Positions 1-8,282 of a DNA stretch of 26,997 nt are shown here, piece after piece. The stretch comes from M55B167 sp964406095 (GTDB lineage: Bacteria; Verrucomicrobiota; Kiritimatiellia; RFP12; UBA1067). Every line of letters starts with the position of its first letter. Positions within the stretch are counted from its first letter, which is position 1. The stretch covers positions 1-26,997 of the forward strand of contig CAYOQJ010000049.1 of the NCBI GenBank assembly GCA_964406095.1. The letters run 5' to 3'. A model generated the notes under the pieces. The model saw only the letters and a program-made list of their open reading frames with translations, did no database searches and was not told the origin of the DNA. The position numbers and the translations under genes were made by a program.

Positions 1-64
1 AAAGACCGGAAAATCATGATTTTAGTGAATGACACAGCTTAGGGAATTTTTTTAAACTGGAGGT

Positions 65-90
65 GTCCCAAAAAAATCCTTTTTTGGGAC
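65..90. repeat. Perfect 11-bp inverted repeat with 4-nt loop
   Basis: The arms are GTCCCAAAAAA at 65-75 and TTTTTTGGGAC at 80-90, a perfect 11-bp match around the loop ATCC. The structure would form a stable hairpin on either strand, but no T-tract follows it in a position typical of an intrinsic terminator. It lies beside an IS66-type gene remnant, so a transposon end or a small mobile palindrome is possible. That origin is inference. Confidence 0.6.
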
Positions 91-138
91 GGAGTCTAAA
101 TAGGATAACAGTCGGGTGTAACGGGGTCATGACATGGT

Positions 139-159
139 GCGCCAAGCTTCGTTTGGCGC
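139..159. repeat. Inverted repeat downstream of the TnpA remnant
   Basis: GCGCCAA at 139-145 pairs with TTGGCGC at 153-159. The stem can extend by a G-T wobble and a C-G pair, leaving a TTC loop. The repeat starts just past the stop codon of the minus-strand TnpA-like gene (162-164). No T-run follows on the minus strand, so a terminator call is weak. Confidence 0.4.
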
Positions 160-161
160 GA

Positions 162-371
162 CTAAGGTCTGCCCGATGTGCTTTCTATATCGTTTTTATT
201 TGCATACCGTCTAACCCAATTCGTGAAAGTTGTCGCGACTATATTGTTTTCCCTGCAGAAAGCCTCCTGACTTAATCCGCTGTTTTTATAGTGCTGAACC
301 AGCGACCGGCGATCAGCCAGTGTATATCGTTTACAAATTCTCTTGCCTGTTGTTTCTGATTTTGTTCTCAT
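162..371 (-). CDS. IS66-type TnpA-like small protein (orphan remnant)
   Basis: This 69-residue protein resembles the small accessory protein (TnpA/OrfA) of IS66-family elements. Residues about 20-55 form a helix-turn-helix-like stretch with the pattern LVQHYKNSGLSQ, then EAFCRENNI, then TFTNWVRRY. This matches the family hallmark of a Gly-Leu-Ser/Thr-Gln turn followed by an AFCRE motif and a Trp-centred recognition helix. An intact IS66 element would have tnpB and the large tnpC transposase immediately downstream. The 161 bases left on that side encode nothing recognisable as TnpB. The protein is also shorter than many family members, and no strong ribosome binding site precedes the ATG. I infer a decayed or partly excised element rather than an active one. 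Confidence 0.6.
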   Translation of the reverse strand: MRTKSETTGKRICKRYTLADRRSLVQHYKNSGLSQEAFCRENNIVATTFTNWVRRYANKNDIESTSGRP

Positions 372-410
372 GGCACCGTTATATCACGGTTGCCGAAGTC
401 AGACCAGTAG

Positions 411-716
411 GTCAAAGTTAAGACGCTTACGGAACTACTTGACAGCGGAGCGATTGAAAACACAACATCGCAGACGATTCTCTTCGCGGGAATGGACAAA
501 GAGTCTGCGACGCAACCCGCAAAAATCAATATCCCGGAGGGAATTAACATCACCGTGCGCAATTTCGCGATTGACGGTTATTTCCGGCAGGCCGGTGTCT
601 GGGGTTCCACCGAGAGCGGAGCTGATAAAATCAATGATGAGGTCTTCACAGGTCTTGGCACTCTGACGGTGCTGGAGACCGGTCCGGCTCAGGCAACAAT
701 TATAATTCTGCGTTAG
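411..716 (+). pseudogene. 3' fragment of an unrecognised gene
   Basis: An open frame runs from just after a TAG at 408-410 to a TAG at 714-716, about 101 codons. The only in-frame ATG (492) lacks a convincing ribosome binding site, and the coding-like sequence continues upstream of it (residues ..TELLDSGAIENTTSQTI..), so the frame looks like a C-terminus without its start. Its stop overlaps the stop of the convergent protease gene, as expected of a real gene end. I do not recognise the family. The tail contains a TGLGTLTVLETG stretch that could be beta-rich. It was probably truncated by the events that left the IS66-type remnant next to it. Confidence 0.4.
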
Positions 717-1684
717 TCGCCACGAAAAGTTTGAATTTGCAAACGCTCAAAAACCCGTGTGGCGTAGCAGGCGAGCGCGTGTTCCGCTGTTGGAGAAGGA
801 TCGGTCTCACCCGCAAAATGAATGCCGAGTACGGTGCTAGTTCCGGCTTTCAGCCAGATTGATCCGCTGTCGCCGCCGGTTGATATCTCAATTTTCTCAT
901 CGCCGCTTTTCGGTACAATGATAAATCCGTCGATACCGATCCGGCCCACCGGATAGTGAATGAAGTAGCGTCCTTTACCGTCCACACGTCCATGTGTAAC
1001 CCGCGTGCTTCGCCCTGATTTGACGACTTCCTCTCCGAGTTGAGGATCAGCGAGGCTATCAGGCACAATATCGAGATCAAGTATCTCAGGATTTATTTTA
1101 CGTTTTTTATTGAGCAGTGCCACCGCAGCATCGCCATTTTCATCAAGCAACGTATATTCAAGCATGCCGATGGTATCGCGTTCGCCCCAGCCTCCGTCAT
1201 GCGGACCAGGTTGCAGAATCGGATCTCCACGCTGTGCCGAAGCGGAACCGGCCAGCACATGCCAATTGCTGAGTATCGCCGGTTTGCCGCTGCGTATATC
1301 TTCGACAAACATACCGAGGGTGCCTGCGGTAACATCTGTATGTCCGACACTGATGCCGGGTCGCAAAATGTTGAAACGTCGGCTCCGATTGACACTTTCC
1401 GGGACAATACCGGGCTGCATGGCACCTGGAGCGTAGCTACCTTGAATCACATCCACTGGGAAGCCCTCTATTTCGGAAGGAAAGCGTTCCGCCGATTCGA
1501 GGGCGGAAACGGGCAGTTTTTCGCGCACATGAAAACGGATTGCCAACCTGTCGGTTGCATGTCCGCCGACATATTTAAAGCCGATATCAATACCGGTGAG
1601 ATACTCTCTCTGAGAGTAGTGACGCACCGCAGTCTCATAGGCCCCTTTTATTGTGTTATCAGCTTTTCCGTCTGCAGTTTTCAT
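713..1684 (-). CDS. Nal1-like trypsin-fold serine protease
   Basis: This 323-residue protein has a chymotrypsin-fold catalytic arrangement. The histidine is in SNWHVLAG (His142), the likely aspartate in NGDAAVAL (Asp185) and the serine in TGGDSGSIWL (Ser273). The region around VVKSGRSTRVTHGRV (220-234) and the IHFAGE segment (289-294) are typical of the bacterial relatives of plant NAL1 proteases. There is no signal peptide, so it is probably cytoplasmic. The start is well supported: GAGGG at 1691-1695 sits 6 bases before the ATG. It lies 95 bases downstream of the long multidomain cytochrome-like gene on the same strand, so co-transcription is possible. The substrate is unknown. A non-proteolytic role is unlikely because all three triad residues appear present. 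Confidence 0.8.
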   Translation of the reverse strand: MKTADGKADNTIKGAYETAVRHYSQREYLTGIDIGFKYVGGHATDRLAIRFHVREKLPVSALESAERFPSEIEGFPVDVIQGSYAPGAMQPGIVPESVNRSRRFNILRPGISVGHTDVTAGTLGMFVEDIRSGKPAILSNWHVLAGSASAQRGDPILQPGPHDGGWGERDTIGMLEYTLLDENGDAAVALLNKKRKINPEILDLDIVPDSLADPQLGEEVVKSGRSTRVTHGRVDGKGRYFIHYPVGRIGIDGFIIVPKSGDEKIEISTGGDSGSIWLKAGTSTVLGIHFAGETDPSPTAEHALACYATRVFERLQIQTFRGD

Positions 1685-1779
1685 AAAGGACCCTCATATT
1701 TTTTAAGTGCGACAAAACCGACGCGCTTCAGCAACCCACCTGATGCTAATCGGAGCAATTTGTTATAAACGCAAGTCGT

Positions 1780-4700
1780 TTATTCCTCGATCACAACACG
1801 AAAGCCGACATTGAAAACCCTCTGCCATGGTGCATAACCGTAACGCCAGCTTGAAGTTGCCTTATAGGGTCGGTCAAAAAACGATCCGCCACGCACGCTC
1901 TTGCGTGTCAACCCATTCATGGAATTGCAGTATTCATTGTTATAGGGATAGTCAACATAATCGCTGCGCGTCCATTCAGCCACATTACCGTGCATATCAT
2001 ATAATCCCCATGGATTTGGACGATACTGTTTTGTGCCGGTAATTAAAAACTGGTTATCGTTGAATTCAGAGACACGAGGTATAAAATCGAACAGTGGATT
2101 ACCGACCAGTTTAGGGTTAAACACCGGATTGACACCGCTGACAGCAAACTTCTGAACAGAAATGTCGGCCAAGTTGGCAAACTGACTGAAATCAGCTCTC
2201 TTATCACCAAAGAACATAGCCGAATCACTACCGGCGCGACAACCCCACTCCCATTGCGCCTCAGTAGGCAGCAGAAACTTCATGTCGGTTTTATCAGAGA
2301 GCCAATCACAGAAATTACAGGCATCCAGCCAGTTCACTCGCACAACCGGCTGCTCCGAATAATTGGCATAGTAGCCAAGTCGGACATGATCCTTCCACTG
2401 CTGATCAAAAACACTGGCGTTATGATCGGGATTGAATTTAAAGTACAATGCGTTACTGATTTCCGCCTCCGACATCCAGAACGCTTTTTCAATTCTGATT
2501 TTATGACGTGGCTGCTCCTGCGGTGTATCGTTGTCGCTACCCATAATAAATTCACCTGCCGGAATACGCACCATCGTGATTTTAAGACCTTCCCCGAAAT
2601 CAACCTCGCGTTTAACCTGACCGCTCTGCTGCTGCTGAAGACGGGCACTCTCGGCATCAAAAGGCCAGCCATTCAGTTTCACTGCGGTAGACTCACGCAT
2701 CTGTGGCGCTTTTTCGCCGGAGAGTTCAACTGGATAAGGTTCGGAGGGAGTATATTCCCAGTTGGTATCGACCAGCGCGTATTGGGAGCGGAGCTGAGCG
2801 GCACGTTGTGAGATATCAGCGGTCCAGTCGGCTTTTTTCTGATCACCGGCATAGGCGGTTGACCAACTGCCGTAGAAGGGCACATTCAAGTCTATCCAGG
2901 TGTAGAGTCTGCGCAGCGACTCCTGGTCGAGCTTAACTCCGTGGTGCCCTTTTTCGAGCAGTTGAATACCCTCACTGGTTGAAGCATGATATTCATAGGG
3001 GTTTTCCATCAACCCACTGCTCTCAGGTCCTGGACGGCGGAAGAACCTATGAAAATCGTAATAAGATTTGCTGTAGTTGGCAGAGTTATTGTTTCTAACC
3101 AGCGAGGTGTCCTTGAAATCTGGGCGGGTATTATCAGTACCATCGTGACAGCGTACGCAGTAGGCATCCAGAACCGGTTGAATTTCGGCATTATACGAAT
3201 AGCCCTCCAATCTGTTGCGATGGGGTGTGATCTTTTGCGGAGCCTTGCCGGAAGCGATAGTCCGGCTGGTATAGGGCGGTTCCGTGGGAGGTTCATGACA
3301 GCCGATGCAGGAGAGTTTTTCACCTGGCATTGCCACCAGCCAGCTACGAAAGAGTTGGATAGCGCGTCCCTCTTTATCGAGTGGCTGCAGGGAGATTGTA
3401 GTGTTGGCTGGAATTCTAAACATTGCCGATCCATCTTTTTCAACCTTGACAGTACCAAGCAGACGTTTGACATCCCAGCCACTTTCGATTCCTATATGGT
3501 CGTGGTTGCCGGTTCTGTAATAACAGTAGGCGTAGGTAAAGATGCGAAGAGATTCGACAACACCCTTGGGCACTCCGTCCAATCCTGGACCACGATACAC
3601 ATTCTGGATATAGCAGACTGCCTCTTTTTCATCCAGATTGATCTGTTCCGGAATTATCGGTGGACGTTCACGCCGTCGCAGCGGATATGGCTCGACCATA
3701 TATTTAAAACCTTGCATGTCGACGGGTTTGATGCGCACAAAATTATCAAAGGTGTCCACAAGGTAGAGTGCCCAGTCATCTTTATCTGTTAAACGGGCGA
3801 CAGTCAGAAAATAGTTATCACTTACAGGATAGGGTTGAATGAACTGAGGATAGACTCCATTGACCAGCTGGTCAAGATCGAGAGCCATTTCATGCGGATA
3901 GATATCGCGTAATTCGGGATAACATTTATTGAAGAAATCGTTATTCAACTCATGATAATCCTTGCCCTTCTGTTGAGATTCGGGCATTTTTTCAGCTATC
4001 AGGCGGTCAACATGACTTTGCAACTCAGGAAATTTTTTCAGCAGCTCTTTTTTTACCACCGGATATATCTGATCGACTGTGACATGAGTTACCTTCTTGC
4101 CGTAACCTGGGATATGCTGAACTACGCCGTCGGCATGAGCATAACCTTTATTGGTATCGAATATCGTCAATTTACCGATGCCGGCGACGCCGTGATGGCC
4201 ACTTACAACCGCCGCAAATTTGCCCTGTTGACCGGGCAGCGGGCGTGCATTGAACATCGAGTTAGGCCAGAGGCTCTGCGAACCGTAGATGGCACGCTGA
4301 TTGGTTCCATCCGGATTCATTGTCATCATAATACGTGAATAGTAGTGCATTATATCGGTATATTCCCAGCGCAGATACATGATCTTACCATCTGCAAGCA
4401 CGGAGGGATACCAATCCGCATCCTGCTCAAAGGTTAACTGGCGTATATTGCCACCGTCGGCATCCATAATGTAGAGATTAGGCACCGTGCGTGAACCGCT
4501 GATACAGGGCACACCGATCAGGGGAGCGGTAGAGCTGAAGACGATTTTTTCATTAGGCAGATAGACACCACCGTAGCTATGCACAAACTCACCAGAAATA
4601 GATGACACCTGCCGACAGCCGGAACCATCCAGACCGACCTCCATCACCTGAAACAGGTTGGCATTATCGGTTGATGTAAAGAGCAGTTTCTCCGCATCCC

Positions 4701-5667
4701 AGTGCAGATCAAGTTCGCCGAGGTAGGCTTTGTCGTCCGGCATGTAAACATCGGTGATTGCGCCGGTGCGGAGATTGTAGCGTGCAATTTTGTTGTTATA
4801 ACCCTTGGGTCTGATCACATGTGTTCCGAGCCAGTTGTTTTTCGTCGCCAGCTTATCGCTAAGAACCACCACTATCTCGTCAAAATTGATCCAGGGGTTC
4901 TCGGTGATCAAAGCTTTGAATTTCAAATCAGCAAAGCGGTTGAGAGCATCGACGGCCTCGCTGTCCTCGTTTTCCAATCTCTTTAGAACAGCGGGCATGA
5001 TTTTTTCGAAATCTTTGGCGAGCCTCAAAAACTTGCGCCCATTTTTATAATCACGTGGTCTGGTTTTAAGAATATGAGTGATTGAACGTGTGAGTGCCGC
5101 AGGAGTTGAGATGGAGATCAGTGCTTTCTGGTTCCGGGCGCTCTGTTGTTTACGGATAGACTCGCGCAAAGCCCGCAAATCCTGACGTTTATCGCTCGGG
5201 GTGCAGGCGGCGGCTAACTCCTGCTGCACACCGCCTCGCAGCTGCACAGCCGCCTCTAAAGCGTAACCGCCGGTATAGTTGAAATAGAGCAGGTTGATCT
5301 GGTGACTGCCAGCAGGCAACTTAAGGTTGGCTTTCACAGTTCTTGCGCCGTGCAGACCGTCGTTGTTTATTACAAGATCATCGTTGACAAAAAGCGCACT
5401 GCCTTCATCAGAAGTCAGTGTAAACTCATACTCCGATGTAACATCAACCTTGAGTATACCTGAAAACTCGATGTTCCAATGGTCCCCAAACTTTCTGTCG
5501 GCCATCGCATCCACTTTGTCGACCTCTTCCTGAACAATCTGATGGCCCTGACCAGTTAATGCGTAGGTGTTTATTTTACCATTATGGACAAAACAGGTCA
5601 TTTCGGCTGATGCAGTAACGACAACCCCCCCGAAAAAAACAAGCTTTGCGATTTTCCAATTCAGCAT
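1780..5667 (-). CDS. Exported PA14 / HzsA-like / diheme / FGE-sulfatase fusion protein
   Basis: This 1295-residue protein begins with a signal peptide (hydrophobic 8-19, likely cleavage after ASA at 19-21), so it acts outside the cytoplasm. Residues about 25-145 form a PA14 domain, a carbohydrate-binding-type module. Residues about 280-640 contain PD40/beta-propeller-like repeats such as LFTSTD, NLYIMDADGG and MMTMNPDGT. Residues about 655-930 resemble the hydrazine synthase alpha subunit middle region and carry two c-type heme motifs, CIGCH (787-791) and CVRCH (837-841). Residues about 1026-1292 form an FGE-sulfatase/SUMF1 domain with MVRIPAGEFIMGS, LPTEAQWEWGCRAG, LYDMHGNVAEW and SVRGGSF. 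GGAG at 5675-5678 lies 7 bases before the ATG. Such HzsA-related proteins are known in PVC bacteria and do not imply anammox; no hzsB or hzsC is present. A redox or polysaccharide-linked role is inference. Confidence 0.8.
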   Translation of the reverse strand: MLNWKIAKLVFFGGVVVTASAEMTCFVHNGKINTYALTGQGHQIVQEEVDKVDAMADRKFGDHWNIEFSGILKVDVTSEYEFTLTSDEGSALFVNDDLVINNDGLHGARTVKANLKLPAGSHQINLLYFNYTGGYALEAAVQLRGGVQQELAAACTPSDKRQDLRALRESIRKQQSARNQKALISISTPAALTRSITHILKTRPRDYKNGRKFLRLAKDFEKIMPAVLKRLENEDSEAVDALNRFADLKFKALITENPWINFDEIVVVLSDKLATKNNWLGTHVIRPKGYNNKIARYNLRTGAITDVYMPDDKAYLGELDLHWDAEKLLFTSTDNANLFQVMEVGLDGSGCRQVSSISGEFVHSYGGVYLPNEKIVFSSTAPLIGVPCISGSRTVPNLYIMDADGGNIRQLTFEQDADWYPSVLADGKIMYLRWEYTDIMHYYSRIMMTMNPDGTNQRAIYGSQSLWPNSMFNARPLPGQQGKFAAVVSGHHGVAGIGKLTIFDTNKGYAHADGVVQHIPGYGKKVTHVTVDQIYPVVKKELLKKFPELQSHVDRLIAEKMPESQQKGKDYHELNNDFFNKCYPELRDIYPHEMALDLDQLVNGVYPQFIQPYPVSDNYFLTVARLTDKDDWALYLVDTFDNFVRIKPVDMQGFKYMVEPYPLRRRERPPIIPEQINLDEKEAVCYIQNVYRGPGLDGVPKGVVESLRIFTYAYCYYRTGNHDHIGIESGWDVKRLLGTVKVEKDGSAMFRIPANTTISLQPLDKEGRAIQLFRSWLVAMPGEKLSCIGCHEPPTEPPYTSRTIASGKAPQKITPHRNRLEGYSYNAEIQPVLDAYCVRCHDGTDNTRPDFKDTSLVRNNNSANYSKSYYDFHRFFRRPGPESSGLMENPYEYHASTSEGIQLLEKGHHGVKLDQESLRRLYTWIDLNVPFYGSWSTAYAGDQKKADWTADISQRAAQLRSQYALVDTNWEYTPSEPYPVELSGEKAPQMRESTAVKLNGWPFDAESARLQQQQSGQVKREVDFGEGLKITMVRIPAGEFIMGSDNDTPQEQPRHKIRIEKAFWMSEAEISNALYFKFNPDHNASVFDQQWKDHVRLGYYANYSEQPVVRVNWLDACNFCDWLSDKTDMKFLLPTEAQWEWGCRAGSDSAMFFGDKRADFSQFANLADISVQKFAVSGVNPVFNPKLVGNPLFDFIPRVSEFNDNQFLITGTKQYRPNPWGLYDMHGNVAEWTRSDYVDYPYNNEYCNSMNGLTRKSVRGGSFFDRPYKATSSWRYGYAPWQRVFNVGFRVVIEE

Positions 5668-5862
5668 CTTTCAACTCCGTCCTTAAATTCATTCACTACC
5701 ACGAGACTATCTCCGCCACCTTTTCTCTGGAGGGCCAAATACACGCAAAAGGCAATCTAATCATTACAAAGTCGATTTTGACAGTGGAGGGTGATTTTAT
5801 GCTAAAATGTCGAGCTAAGGCAAGCAAAAGCGAAACTGCATTTGATTACCGCAGATTAACCT

Positions 5863-5890
5863 TTGTTGCTTGCAGCTTATATTGTAGAAT
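5863..5890 (+). promoter_or_regulatory. Candidate sigma70-type promoter for the EIIA-ppx-ppk-pfk set
   Basis: TTGTTG (5863-5868) and TAGAAT (5885-5890) are separated by 16 bases. Transcription would start near 5897 and give a leader of about 64 bases before the ATG at 5961. A second, weaker candidate is TTGACA (5778-5783) with TAAAAT (5803-5808) at 19-base spacing. Confidence 0.4.
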
Positions 5891-5896
5891 ATCGTA

Positions 5897-5914
5897 CAAA
5901 TGTTTCAAATGTTT
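5897..5914 (+). repeat. Tandem 9-bp direct repeat at the predicted transcription start
   Basis: Two perfect, adjacent copies of CAAATGTTT occupy 5897-5905 and 5906-5914, immediately after the candidate -10 box. The position would suit a regulator binding site, possibly autoregulation by the DNA-binding-like protein encoded next. That role is inference. Confidence 0.4.
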
Positions 5915-5960
5915 TTACGGGGCAAGATTCACTACAGATTCAACAAAAGGATTCGATGCC

Positions 5961-6680
5961 ATGCCACATACAATGCTGACACTTTCCAAGGCAGCCCGGC
6001 ACATCTGTGTGCCGGAAAAACAGTTGTTTCATCTGGCGCAGCAAAACGAAGTGCCTTGTGTTAAACGCGGCGAACAGTTTTTATTTGAGCACCGCGAGCT
6101 GGATGATTGGGCACAGCAGCGCCTGATGAAACTAACTCCGGACGGTCTGAAAGAGCATCATCGCAGAGTTACTGATTTACGCAAAGCCGAACTCCATGAA
6201 GATCATCTGATTGAAATTCTGCTGACCGTTGAGCGCATTCATCCAGCATTGCCTGCCAAAACAAAACCGGCACTGTTGCGGGAAATGGTCAAGGCTGCCG
6301 CCGCCACCAATTTGCTGAATGACGAAGAGTATCTTCTGCGCGAACTGGCCGCCAGGGAAGAAGCTGGTTCCACCGCTATCGGTGACGGTGCCGCATTGCT
6401 GCACAACCGCTATCTTGATCCATACACCTTTGAAAGTTCGTTCATAGTTCTCGGGCGCACAATCCAACCGATTTTCTTCGGCTGTCAGGATGGCGGAACA
6501 ACCGATATTTTCTTTCTGATATGCTGTGCCGATGACGATCTGCACCTGCACATTCTGGCGCGTTTGTGTATGCTCATTCACGGAACCGAGGTAATGGCGG
6601 AACTGCGAATGGCCGAGACGCCGGATGAGATGTACAAAGTGCTGCTATCAGCCGAACAAGAGTTACTTAAAACAATGTGA
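5961..6680 (+). CDS. Helix-turn-helix / PTS EIIA domain protein
   Basis: This 239-residue protein has two parts. Residues about 5-55 (LTLSKAARHICVPEKQLFHL to RGEQFLFEHRELDDWAQQ) resemble an excisionase/MerR-like winged helix DNA-binding domain. Residues about 85-236 form a PTS EIIA domain of the fructose/mannitol (PtsN) type. The likely phosphorylated histidine is His148 in GDGAALLHNR, and the second conserved histidine is in LHLHILARL (about 197). No EI, HPr or sugar permease lies nearby, so a regulatory rather than transport role is inferred. I chose the ATG at 5961, with AAAAGG 10 bases upstream. An in-frame ATG at 5799 has a strong GGAGGG but would add a cysteine-rich, non-coding-looking extension. 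The gene heads a same-strand set with ppx, ppk and pfk. Confidence 0.75.
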   Translation: MPHTMLTLSKAARHICVPEKQLFHLAQQNEVPCVKRGEQFLFEHRELDDWAQQRLMKLTPDGLKEHHRRVTDLRKAELHEDHLIEILLTVERIHPALPAKTKPALLREMVKAAAATNLLNDEEYLLRELAAREEAGSTAIGDGAALLHNRYLDPYTFESSFIVLGRTIQPIFFGCQDGGTTDIFFLICCADDDLHLHILARLCMLIHGTEVMAELRMAETPDEMYKVLLSAEQELLKTM

Positions 6681-6719
6681 TTACTGCGAACCAGGCCGAC
6701 AGGCGAAACCGGACATCAT

Positions 6720-8282
6720 ATGAAAAATCCCAGAATAAAAGCGGTTATTGATCTGGGGTCTGTTTCCGCGAGAATGGAGATTGTACAGGCAACACCGGAT
6801 GGTAAAATCCTGCCGCTTGACTCTCTGTACCAGAGTGTCCAGCTGGGACGTGATACCTTCAACAGCGGCCGTATACAGCGCAACTCTGTCGAACAATGCG
6901 TACGAACCTTCCGCAGTTTCGCTAGCGTTATCAAAGAGTATGGCGCTGATCTGACGTGCGATGTTACCGCTGTGGCGACAAGTGCGGTGCGAGAGGCTCG
7001 CAACTGCGATACATTCCTCGAACGTATATATGTCGCCACCGGCATTTGGGTTCAGCCCATCGACGGAGCCACCGTCAACCGACTCACCTTCCTAGGGGTC
7101 TGGCCGCTGATCAGATCACGCGCCAAACTGCTGGAAAAGAACATCTGCATTCTGGAAATCGGCGGCGGCACCACCGACCTTCTCGGAATGCGGCAGGGCG
7201 AGGTTCGCTTCTCCCATTCCTATCGTTTCGGCAGCTATCGTTTTTTTGAGTCCGCCAACCGAATCAGCACCACCCGACGAATCGAATCTGATATGGCCAA
7301 AAATGAGATCAACTCTCTGTTGCGTTCAATCAATGATGATCTTGCTGATATACGCATCAACCGTCTGATTCTGATGGGTGGGGAAATCCGCTTTGCGGCA
7401 CGCAGAATCAAGCCCGAATGGGATGAAAAAACTTTATTGACTGTTAATCTGGGATCACTACGCAAACAGGCCCAGGAATTTTTTCCACTCGATCCGGAAG
7501 AGATCGCATCACGATTTAAGATGCCGATTGAAGAAGCTCAAATTCTTGGTTTTTCTCTGCTGGCCTATACTCAAATTGCCGAATATCTCTCCTTGAAACA
7601 GGTGCTTCTGTGTGGCGCAACACTGCGTAGCGGGTTGCTGGCCGAAGCTGGCAACCCATTAAAATGGCGGCGGGACTTTGAAAAACAGATTATATCATCA
7701 GCGCGCCAGAGTGCACTCAAATATAACTGCGACATGAACCATGCCGACTGCGTTGAAAAGCTGGCACAGATGATATTTAGGGAGATGAGTAACGAGCACA
7801 AATTAAATGGGCATCATGAACTGCTGTTGCGTGTCGCGGCACTGCTGCATGACTGCGGGCGATTTGTATCGCTTTCGGCGCATCATAAACACAGCAAGTA
7901 TCTGATTGAAAACAGTGATCTTTTCGGACTAAGCCGCACCGATATACGTATTGTGGCACTGACCGCCCGTTATCACCGTCGGGCAGAGCCTAAACCGACC
8001 CACACCGATTACAATCTGCTAACGCGAGAGGAAAAGATGACGGTCAATAAATTGGCTTCTTTTCTCAGAGTTGCTGACGCGCTTGACAACCTGCACACAC
8101 AGAATGCCGCAGAGTGCACTATCGAACGCACTGAGAATGAACTGCGTTTTCGCGTCGATTCTGTAAGTGACATTCATTCGTCCCAGCTAGCTCTTCGTGA
8201 AAAAGCCCGTCTTTTTGAACAAATTTTCGGTTTAATTGTCACTCCGGTTGTGACGCGCAAAAGGGTTAATCATGGCGGCTGA
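6720..8282 (+). CDS. ppx: Exopolyphosphatase, Ppx/GppA family with HD region
   Basis: This 520-residue protein is a member of the ASKHA-fold Ppx/GppA phosphatases, which remove terminal phosphate from inorganic polyphosphate or the pppGpp gamma-phosphate. Visible motifs are AVIDLGSVSARMEI (8-21), the TSAVREARN signature (87-95) and the LEIGGGTTDL phosphate loop (145-154). Residues about 325-515 form the HD-type helical region with AALLHDCGRF (373-382; His377 and Asp378) and RYHRR (417-421). The length matches exopolyphosphatases of the E. coli Ppx size class. The gene follows the EIIA gene by 39 bases and overlaps the start of the polyphosphate kinase gene by 11 bases, which argues for translational coupling and for polyphosphate rather than only pppGpp as substrate. 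The ribosome binding site is weak. Confidence 0.88.
   Translation: MKNPRIKAVIDLGSVSARMEIVQATPDGKILPLDSLYQSVQLGRDTFNSGRIQRNSVEQCVRTFRSFASVIKEYGADLTCDVTAVATSAVREARNCDTFLERIYVATGIWVQPIDGATVNRLTFLGVWPLIRSRAKLLEKNICILEIGGGTTDLLGMRQGEVRFSHSYRFGSYRFFESANRISTTRRIESDMAKNEINSLLRSINDDLADIRINRLILMGGEIRFAARRIKPEWDEKTLLTVNLGSLRKQAQEFFPLDPEEIASRFKMPIEEAQILGFSLLAYTQIAEYLSLKQVLLCGATLRSGLLAEAGNPLKWRRDFEKQIISSARQSALKYNCDMNHADCVEKLAQMIFREMSNEHKLNGHHELLLRVAALLHDCGRFVSLSAHHKHSKYLIENSDLFGLSRTDIRIVALTARYHRRAEPKPTHTDYNLLTREEKMTVNKLASFLRVADALDNLHTQNAAECTIERTENELRFRVDSVSDIHSSQLALREKARLFEQIFGLIVTPVVTRKRVNHGG

Noticed and set aside
1..161. A tnpB gene following the TnpA-like gene
   Set aside because: The short minus-strand frame there shows none of the TnpB motifs and ends within about 40 codons.
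1040..1768. 242-codon plus-strand open frame
   Set aside because: It lies antisense to the Nal1-like protease, whose triad and ribosome binding site are clear. Its translation shows no domain.
2986..3792. 268-codon plus-strand open frame
   Set aside because: It lies antisense to the well-supported multidomain gene and has no recognisable motif or ribosome binding site.
1780..5667. Hydrazine synthase / anammox function
   Set aside because: Only an HzsA-like region is present, fused to other domains. No hzsB, hzsC or hydrazine dehydrogenase is in the window.
5646..5960. Upstream extension of the EIIA/HTH gene, including an ATG at 5799 with GGAGGG 7 bases before it
   Set aside because: The added residues are cysteine-rich and unlike the family, the region overlaps the divergent gene's start, and the better promoter lies downstream of that ATG. 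The ATG at 5961 matches the domain start.
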